Positions 27,131-33,206 of a stretch of DNA of 44,710 bases are shown here, piece after piece. How positions within the stretch are numbered: position 1 is the first letter of the stretch; every line of letters begins with the position of its first letter. The stretch comes from Phocaeicola abscessus CCUG 55929 (lineage in GTDB: Bacteria; Bacteroidota; Bacteroidia; Bacteroidales; Bacteroidaceae). The translations under genes and the position numbers were made by a program. The notes below the pieces were generated by a model that was not told where the DNA came from, did not search any database, and worked only from the letters and a program-made list of their open reading frames with translations. Location of the stretch: positions 207,435-252,144 of the forward strand of contig NZ_HE997186.1 of assembly GCF_000312445.1 (NCBI RefSeq), in the 5' to 3' direction.

Positions 27131-27799
27131 TCAATCCTCGAAATCATCCAAGGTATAATCGAAGAAATCATTCAGCCGTTTCATTTGTTTGAAAATAGCA
27201 GCCGATTTTTCCACAAAGTCGCAACTTGTAAAGAATTTGTCGGGAAGCGCACCATAAAACGCATAATCTTTCGGCTTTAAATAATTCATAAAGGGAAAAT
27301 CTTGGGGGAATCCCTTCGGAGCGGAAGTTAATCTGCTTCCTCCAATAACAGGGAAATAGCGTTTGAATGCCGGATCTTCTACAATGGCGCGGAACTCGTC
27401 GATATTGTCGTAGACCGATTCTCGAATCGCTTTCAACAACTTCGGTTCCGGGCACCAGACACCGCCGGCAAGCCCGCTTTCTTCCGGTTGCAAATGAATG
27501 TAATATCCGCAATGCAGGGCTTTCTTCCCCCGCGCATTGATAAACCCGCCAAAATGTATTTTATAAGGAGTTTTGTCTTGTGTAAAACGTAAATCCCGAT
27601 AGATGCGATAGATACAACTCTTCGCCTGTACATGAACTACAGTCGGATCGAATACTGAAATGCGAGCGATGACGGCGGTTAACAATTCTTCAAATTCGGC
27701 TTCAGCCCTATCGTAATCAGCCCGATGCGAGTTAAACCATTCCCTATTATTGTTTGCCGCCAGCTTCTTCAGAAAATCGTAAATAAAAGAGGTATTCAT
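27131..27799 (-). CDS. DUF2461 family protein
   Basis: A 222-residue protein from the ATG at 27799; the open frame further upstream crosses the promoter. Typical family stretches are NNREWFNSHRADYD near the N terminus, YRIYRDLRFTQDKTPYK, and HCGYYIHLQPEES. The family is widespread in bacteria and fungi and its function is not established. The protein is soluble with no signal peptide. It is the first gene of the glgB operon (28 bases before the glgB ATG). Confidence 0.88.
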   Translation of the reverse strand: MNTSFIYDFLKKLAANNNREWFNSHRADYDRAEAEFEELLTAVIARISVFDPTVVHVQAKSCIYRIYRDLRFTQDKTPYKIHFGGFINARGKKALHCGYYIHLQPEESGLAGGVWCPEPKLLKAIRESVYDNIDEFRAIVEDPAFKRYFPVIGGSRLTSAPKGFPQDFPFMNYLKPKDYAFYGALPDKFFTSCDFVEKSAAIFKQMKRLNDFFDYTLDDFED

Positions 27800-27824
27800 C
27801 CTATTACTTTTCACGCAATTTGAA

Positions 27825-27832
27825 CAAAGGTA
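27825..27832 (-). promoter_or_regulatory. -7 element of the DUF2461-glgB operon
   Basis: The minus strand reads TACCTTTG, matching TAnnTTTG, 25 bases upstream of the ATG at 27799. A -33 was not convincing. Confidence 0.5.
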
Positions 27833-27882
27833 CAACAAATAATTCTAAAACACCTCATCCCAAGGGAAAAAGACGAGCTCCC

Positions 27883-29007
27883 TCATTTTTGCGAAGCCTG
27901 CAATACGCCGAAACGATAAACGCCTTTCCGAATGATCTCCCCGTTCTTATCGGTTTCGACGAATGCTCCGTCTTTTCGCCCTTGTTTGAACGTTCCTTTG
28001 TAGCGATTCCCGTCTTTGTCGACAGATACTCCTTCGCCGTCTTGTTTTCCTTTATGAAAATGCCCCGTATAGGTATTCCCGTTCTTCTTTTCGCGAAGCA
28101 CACCATTCCCTTCGGCCATATTATCTTTCCATTCGCCTTCGTATTCATCACCGTTGGCCCATACGTAACGGCCCTTTCCATTGCGTTGGTTTTGTGTCCA
28201 TTGACCCTCGTAAAACGCACCGCTGGTCCAGGTAAAGGTTCCCTGTCCATTTTGTTCGCCATTTTTAAACTCGCCGACATACTTGTCCCCGTTCTTGTAA
28301 TAATAAATTCCTTTTCCGGTACGTTCTCCATTGATATAATTTCCTTCATAGCGGTCGCCCGTGCTGAAATAATAGATGCCTTGTCCTTCTTGAACGTCAT
28401 TGTTCCAGTCGCCCACATATTTATCTCCATTTACATAATAGAACGTGCCTTTTCCGCAGCGTATATCGTTGACCCAATCACCCTCATACGACGACTTATC
28501 CGGCCAGTTCATCGTTCCTTTTCCGTTCTTCTTATCGTTCAACCAGGCACCCACATACTTCGCACCGGCTTTCCACCGGTAGGTACCCGTACCGCTCCGC
28601 TGATCTTTTACCCATTCGCCTTCATACACATCCCCGTTATAATAGTACATGATGCCTTCTCCCTGTTGATAGTCAGCTTCCCACATACCTTCATACCGAT
28701 TATTATTTTTGAAATAAAATGTTCCCTTACCATGTTGTTGATCCTGAAACCATTGTCCGACATATTTCTCTCCATCGCAGAAGAGATATGTTCCTTCTCC
28801 TTCCCGTCTTCCTTTTACATACTCTCCTTCGTATACATCCCCGCTTTTGAAAACGGTTTTACCTTTACCGTTCGGCTTTTTGCCCTTCAGTTCACCGGTA
28901 TATTCACTGCCGTCGGGGAATTTATAATTTCCTATTTTTATCTGGGCATTCGCTTCAACCGTCAGTCCCACCAGCAATATTATGATATAGAAGAATACGT
29001 GTTTCAT
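27883..29007 (-). CDS. Secreted MORN-repeat protein (14 repeats)
   Basis: A 374-residue protein with a signal peptide (about 1-22, ending EANA). It consists almost wholly of 14 consecutive MORN repeats of about 23 residues, from about residue 24 to 350, of the form YxGxWxxxxxxGxGxxxxxxGD (for example KYVGEFKNGEQNGQGTF). Units beginning KYVG and units beginning RYEG or VYEG often alternate. MORN arrays form long beta-sheet rods that bind lipids or proteins; in bacteria their roles are mostly unknown. It should act in the periplasm or at the surface. It has its own promoter at 29062-29093. Confidence 0.92.
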   Translation of the reverse strand: MKHVFFYIIILLVGLTVEANAQIKIGNYKFPDGSEYTGELKGKKPNGKGKTVFKSGDVYEGEYVKGRREGEGTYLFCDGEKYVGQWFQDQQHGKGTFYFKNNNRYEGMWEADYQQGEGIMYYYNGDVYEGEWVKDQRSGTGTYRWKAGAKYVGAWLNDKKNGKGTMNWPDKSSYEGDWVNDIRCGKGTFYYVNGDKYVGDWNNDVQEGQGIYYFSTGDRYEGNYINGERTGKGIYYYKNGDKYVGEFKNGEQNGQGTFTWTSGAFYEGQWTQNQRNGKGRYVWANGDEYEGEWKDNMAEGNGVLREKKNGNTYTGHFHKGKQDGEGVSVDKDGNRYKGTFKQGRKDGAFVETDKNGEIIRKGVYRFGVLQASQK

Positions 29008-29061
29008 TATATATATATCTACGAAGCTATGATGTCACAAAGCAGTTGCTTTTTCGTTTGT

Positions 29062-29093
29062 CAAATATAGCTATAAGCCCTATAAATAGCAAT
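29062..29093 (-). promoter_or_regulatory. Promoter of the MORN-repeat gene
   Basis: The minus strand has TATATTTG (29062-29069) preceded after 20 bases by ATTG (29090-29093), close to TTTG. It lies in the 92-base gap after the M16 gene. Confidence 0.5.
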
Positions 29094-29099
29094 CTCTTA

Positions 29100-30389
29100 T
29101 TACAATTTTTCACCTGCGACGACTTCAATTAAGTTTTCTTTACACAAATAAGTCTGCGCTAAACGCAAGATGTCGTATCTATCGACAGAATGGATTTCTT
29201 CTATCATCCGCCGATAATAATCGGCATCCAATCCGTTCGTTTCGACATAGATCCATGCATCCGTCGACGAAAACGGCCCTTCGAACGACCGAGAAAAATC
29301 GCCTAACATATAGTTTTTCACGATCTCCAATTCTTTCTGTCCGACGTTCATTTCGCAAAGCCGATCGATTTCTCTCCCGACTTCGCGAAGGATGGCAGGA
29401 ACATGTTCGTTAGCGGCTTCCGTCGAGATGAGAAAGACAGATTCATCGGAAACGGGAGAAAGGATGGCCTCGATGCCGTAGGTATATCCTTTCTTCTCCC
29501 GAATGTTTTTCATCAAGCGACTGCCGAAATAACCTCCGAGTAAAACGACGAGCACTCGAAACTTAGCGTAATCCGAATGACGGCAAGGGATGGTCAGAAA
29601 ACCCATCTTCAAAGCACTCTGTACCGCCTCTTTCCGTTCAATGAAGCAATGTTTCCCCCTCGCTGTTTCTATCGGATATGCGGGTGCGACGAATTTCAGG
29701 GAACGCTCTCCCCAAGATTCGTTCCCTACATATTCCTCTATGCAAGACACGATCTGGGGCGTAACACGGCCCGAAACATACAAGGTACAGTTGTCGGAAT
29801 GATAATGCTTCTGGTAGTAATCTTTCAACAGATCGACATCAATACGATCAAAATCCTCCAATTCGGCATTGTATCCCAGCGGATGTCTGTCGCCGAAAAG
29901 CATGCGATTTATGTTTTTCTGACTAATCGTGCTCACCTTTTCCTCCATGATTCTGAAGTATTGCTTATTGGTTTCGATCACCGTCCGCAGCTCCCTTTCC
30001 GGAAAGGTGGGATGTCGGAGAAAATCGGCGACGATCGCCAAGCTCTGTGGAAAATACTTATTCAGCGCATAGAGGGTAACGTATTCGTGCTTCAACGATA
30101 CGGACAGTTCTACGGAGGCGCCGTAATAGTCTAACTTCTCTGCGATGGCAGACGGAGCGTAATGCAGGGAGCCTTCGCGCAGCATGCGATTCGCAAGCAA
30201 GGCCACAAAAGGTTGCAATACCGACATGCGCCCTCCTCGGACCACCACATCGAGGCGCACGACCTCTTCCGTTCCGGCCTCGATTATCCGAAGCGGCATC
30301 CCGTTCCTCAGCACCCGTTCTTCGGGAAAAGGGATGTCGAATGTAGCTATAGGCCGAACTTTCGGCGGAGTGATACGATCCAAGACCAT
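29100..30389 (-). CDS. M16 peptidase homologue lacking the zinc motif
   Basis: A 429-residue protein with the two-domain M16 (pitrilysin/mitochondrial processing peptidase) fold. The helix that should carry HxxEH reads ALLANRMLREGS, so the zinc ligands are absent. The downstream REKKGYTYGIEA, the family's Arg/Tyr substrate-binding region, is kept. Such proteins work as the non-catalytic partner of an active M16 subunit, as in mitochondrial processing peptidase alpha or the Sphingomonas pairs. There is no signal peptide and no active partner in the window. It starts two bases after kdsB ends, so the two are co-transcribed. Confidence 0.85.
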   Translation of the reverse strand: MVLDRITPPKVRPIATFDIPFPEERVLRNGMPLRIIEAGTEEVVRLDVVVRGGRMSVLQPFVALLANRMLREGSLHYAPSAIAEKLDYYGASVELSVSLKHEYVTLYALNKYFPQSLAIVADFLRHPTFPERELRTVIETNKQYFRIMEEKVSTISQKNINRMLFGDRHPLGYNAELEDFDRIDVDLLKDYYQKHYHSDNCTLYVSGRVTPQIVSCIEEYVGNESWGERSLKFVAPAYPIETARGKHCFIERKEAVQSALKMGFLTIPCRHSDYAKFRVLVVLLGGYFGSRLMKNIREKKGYTYGIEAILSPVSDESVFLISTEAANEHVPAILREVGREIDRLCEMNVGQKELEIVKNYMLGDFSRSFEGPFSSTDAWIYVETNGLDADYYRRMIEEIHSVDRYDILRLAQTYLCKENLIEVVAGEKL

Positions 30390-30391
30390 GA

Positions 30392-31141
30392 TTATCGGTT
30401 TTTGAGAAACTCTTCGGCTCGTTGCAAATCCGCCGGCGTATCGATACCGATCGTCTCTACGTCGGTCACGCCGACTTTTATCCGGAAGCCATTCTCCAAC
30501 CAGCGTAGCTGTTCCAACGATTCCGCCAGTTCCAGGGATGATTGCGGTAAAGACGTAATCGCCCGCAATACGTCCGCCCGATAGGCATAGAGTCCGATAT
30601 GTTTATAGTAGCAATGACTGCCGATCCAGTCCTTCTTCTCCCGATTTCGTTGAAAAGGAATGACGGAACGACTGAAGTACAAGGCATAGTTGTCCTTGTC
30701 GACGACCACTTTCGGTGAATTTATATTCTCCAACGCCTCCATTCCCATGGAGGAAGTAAAAGGTTTCACCAAGGTAGCGATCTGGGTGGAAGGTTCCTCG
30801 AAACAAGTTTTTATCGTTTCAAGCTGGGAACGTTGAATAAAAGGTTCGTCTCCCTGCACATTCACGATGATATCGTATCCCGAGCCTACTTTCGCAAAGG
30901 CTTCGTAACAGCGGTCGGTCCCGCTCTTATGATGCACCGAGGTCATCACCGCTTTTCCCCCGAAGGCTTTCACCTGGGCTTCGATCCGTTCGTCGTCAGT
31001 AGCTACCCAAGCCTCGTCGAGCGCGCCGATCACCTGTTCGTAAACCCGCTGTATCACGGTTTTTCCGCCCAAAAGTGCCAAAGGCTTGGCAGGGAAACGG
31101 GTAGAAGCATACCTGGCCGGTATAATTCCGATAAATTTCAT
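30392..31141 (-). CDS. kdsB: 3-deoxy-manno-octulosonate cytidylyltransferase
   Basis: A 249-residue nucleotidyltransferase. The N-terminal signature IIPARYASTRFPAKPL and the NVQGDEPFI metal-binding motif (about residue 97) identify CMP-KDO synthetase. It activates KDO with CTP for lipid A inner-core synthesis, in the cytoplasm. Its KDO-pathway partner kdsC is at 43088. It is transcribed with the downstream M16 homologue and is divergent from folK. Confidence 0.96.
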   Translation of the reverse strand: MKFIGIIPARYASTRFPAKPLALLGGKTVIQRVYEQVIGALDEAWVATDDERIEAQVKAFGGKAVMTSVHHKSGTDRCYEAFAKVGSGYDIIVNVQGDEPFIQRSQLETIKTCFEEPSTQIATLVKPFTSSMGMEALENINSPKVVVDKDNYALYFSRSVIPFQRNREKKDWIGSHCYYKHIGLYAYRADVLRAITSLPQSSLELAESLEQLRWLENGFRIKVGVTDVETIGIDTPADLQRAEEFLKNR

Positions 31142-31163
31142 ATACTGTTCTTTTTCGAAAGAA

Positions 31164-31171
31164 CAAAATTA
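31164..31171 (-). promoter_or_regulatory. -7 element of kdsB
   Basis: The minus strand reads TAATTTTG, 22 bases upstream of the kdsB ATG, with a poor TTTA at 31191-31194 (19-base spacing). Confidence 0.45.
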
Positions 31172-31213
31172 TAAAAACATTTCGATCCTGTAAAAGAATC
31201 GACCGATTTATCG

Positions 31214-31221
31214 TATATTTG
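31214..31221 (+). promoter_or_regulatory. -7 element of folK
   Basis: TATATTTG matches TAnnTTTG and lies 26 bases before the folK ATG. It includes the GTG at 31221, so the longer open frame from that GTG is not the real gene. Confidence 0.45.
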
Positions 31222-31247
31222 TGACATCATCTTCAAGAAACGGAGCC

Positions 31248-31619
31248 ATGGATACACATCGTTGTTTGCTTTGCATGGGATCGAACTCAGACGGCGACTT
31301 GCACCTCCGACATGCACGCGAGGCGTTGACGGATGCTTTCCCCGGCATACACTTCGGTATGCTGATGATCACCGATGCCGTCGGTTCGACGTATCGCTCG
31401 CCTTTCTACAATCAACTCGCCGTATTTTCTACCGACCTTCCTCCGGAATACATTCATCGGCGATGCAAGAAAATCGAAAGGGAGGAAGGGCGAAGCAGGG
31501 AAGACAAACGAACGGGGATCGTGAAATTAGACATCGACCTGCTGAAATACGACCGTCGGATCCTGAAAAAAGAAGATATGAAACGAGATTACATCCTCGA
31601 GGGGATAAAAGGCATGTAA
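31248..31619 (+). CDS. folK: 2-amino-4-hydroxy-6-hydroxymethyldihydropteridine pyrophosphokinase-like protein
   Basis: A 123-residue protein that resembles HPPK: LLCMGSNSDGDLHL at the start (LGSN motif), SPFYNQLAVF, KKIEREEGRSREDK and the metal-binding LDIDLLKYD. The family transfers pyrophosphate from ATP to the pterin precursor of folate. It is shorter than Escherichia coli FolK (159 residues), mainly because it stops soon after IDLL and lacks the C-terminal region. Whether it is active or a shortened paralogue is uncertain. It starts at the ATG at 31248, downstream of its -7 box. Confidence 0.75.
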   Translation: MDTHRCLLCMGSNSDGDLHLRHAREALTDAFPGIHFGMLMITDAVGSTYRSPFYNQLAVFSTDLPPEYIHRRCKKIEREEGRSREDKRTGIVKLDIDLLKYDRRILKKEDMKRDYILEGIKGM

Positions 31620-31735
31620 AAATGCCCTGCATTGCCTATTTTAAGAAAAAAGACGCTCCCCCTTGGAAATATTAAACGGAATTTGCCAAATTTGCAACAC
31701 CCCCAAAAGAACGAAAACAGTTTCAAATAGATATC

Positions 31736-32761
31736 ATGACGCAACAAGTACCCAAACAGAAATCCAGAGAACTCGAGGCAAAGAAGCAAGTCGATTTGCT
31801 TTTTCAGACGGTCACTTCGTACAGCAAAAGTCAGGAATTCATGTCGTTGCTGCAATTCTGCGCCGAGCAGCGGCACCTCTCTCCTTACAATGCGATGCTG
31901 GTGCAAATGCAGCGTCCCCAGGCCACTTACGTGCTGAGCGCCGAGGAGTGGAAACGGAAATACAACCGGGTTATCAAGCCTCATGCTCACCCCCTGATCA
32001 TTCTCGTCCCGTTCGGGCCGGTCGATTTCGTGTTCGATATCGACGATACGGAACCTGTAGAAAAGATTTTCCCCGACGATCCGGACGCTTTGAAGCGGTT
32101 GATCAGAAAGACGGACGAGGAGCAACAACCCGCATGCGCCCATAAACTGCACAGACTGATTACGAACCTCGCCCTCCATGGCGTGGCTTTCGAATCGAAC
32201 CTTTTAGGGGGCGACGAACTCGGTGCGCAAATCGAACTGACCAAACAGAAAAAGAATATCTGTACGACCTTAGGGAAGAAATCAAGCCTGCGCTGGGACA
32301 GCTATTTCCTCTTAAGCGTCAACAATCGGCAAGGAGAATGCCGCCTCTTCGCCGCCATCTGTCAGGAACTCTCGCACCTGTTCTGCCACCACATACCGGG
32401 CTACGGATGGTGGACTCCCCGAAACAGCACGCTCGACCTCGATGCGATCACTTTCGAAGCTCGCACCGTCACGTGGTTGGTGTGCGAACGGCAAGGCGTC
32501 GAAAACCCTGTAGCCGAATCGTTGGAGACCTACCTCCGACATCACACACGGATTCCGCCCGTCAGTCTGGACTTCATTCTTCAAGCGGCCAACGAGATCG
32601 AGAAGATGCTCAAACCGATGAATTACCAAAAAGGCTTGCTCTACAGGAAGGACGAGAAGTTCCGCGATACCGTCCGCCGGGAAAAAGAACGGCGGCAAGA
32701 GGAATTGGAAACGACCGCCGCGGCGACCGAAACAAATTACAGGCAGGGCGAACTGTTCTGA
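31736..32761 (+). CDS. ArdC-like protein with degenerate zincin motif
   Basis: A 341-residue soluble protein, not named with confidence. Residues about 25-110 resemble the N-terminal domain of ArdC antirestriction proteins (YNAMLVQMQRPQATYV, then a Trp and a basic/hydrophobic strand). The C-terminal half resembles the associated zincin/IrrE-type domain: AAICQELSHLFCHH where HExxH is expected, followed by ITFEARTVTWLVCER, the usual helix after the metal site. The first zinc His is Gln (codon CAG at 32363-32365), so peptidase activity may be lost. A charged tail ends in QGELF. It lies between folK and a 41-bp repeat array; there is no other mobile-element gene near it. Confidence 0.6.
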   Translation: MTQQVPKQKSRELEAKKQVDLLFQTVTSYSKSQEFMSLLQFCAEQRHLSPYNAMLVQMQRPQATYVLSAEEWKRKYNRVIKPHAHPLIILVPFGPVDFVFDIDDTEPVEKIFPDDPDALKRLIRKTDEEQQPACAHKLHRLITNLALHGVAFESNLLGGDELGAQIELTKQKKNICTTLGKKSSLRWDSYFLLSVNNRQGECRLFAAICQELSHLFCHHIPGYGWWTPRNSTLDLDAITFEARTVTWLVCERQGVENPVAESLETYLRHHTRIPPVSLDFILQAANEIEKMLKPMNYQKGLLYRKDEKFRDTVRREKERRQEELETTAAATETNYRQGELF

Positions 32762-32810
32762 CCTCGGCAAGAGGGAACGAAAGATGAAACCATTCCGCCG
32801 GACTGCGACA

Positions 32811-33153
32811 CTAAAACCGAAGTTTAGTTCCCGCCGAGCGGATCGGCAACGCCTAAAACGGATTTTAGTTCCCGCCGAGCGGATCGGCAACGCCTAAAAC
32901 GGATTTTAGCTCCCGCCGAGCGGATCGGCAACGCCTAAAACGGATTTTAGCTCCCGCCGAGCGGATCGACAGCGCCTAAAATGGATTTTAGCTCCTGCTG
33001 AGTGGATCGGCAACGCCTAAAACGGATTTTAGCCCCTGCTGAGCGGATCGGCAACGCCTAAAACAGATTTTAGCTTCCGCCGAGCGAATCAACAACGCCT
33101 AAAACGGATTTTAGCTCCCGCCGAGCGGATCAACAACGCTAAACTCGAAGTTT
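32811..33153. repeat. Tandem array of eight 41-bp units with internal dyads
   Basis: Units begin at 32811, 32853, 32894, 32935, 32976, 33017, 33058 and 33099, with a partial ninth at 33139. Spacing is 41 bases except the first (42) and last (40). Each unit has a first dyad CTAAAACGGATTTTAG and a second GCCGAGCGGATCGGC, joined by short spacers ending AACGC. The arms CTAAAA and TTTTAG are unchanged in units two to eight while their loop varies (CGGA, TGGA, CAGA). The second dyad decays towards the right. The period is not a multiple of three, so it is not coding. It fills most of the 445-base gap between the ArdC-like gene and the convergent metH. Confidence 0.92.
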
Positions 33154-33206
33154 TTGCTTGCGCCGCAGGTTGCGACAATGTAAAAAACGATGCTCCGTAC
33201 GGAAAA

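Noticed and set aside
27820..29070. A 416-residue open frame on the plus strand opposite the MORN gene
   Set aside because: It is the antisense of the repetitive MORN coding sequence; its hydrophobic periodic pattern is what MORN codons give when reversed, and the minus strand has the signal peptide, repeats and promoter.
32811..33153. CRISPR array
   Set aside because: The units are head-to-tail with no unique spacers: the whole 41 bp is repeated, and no cas genes are near.
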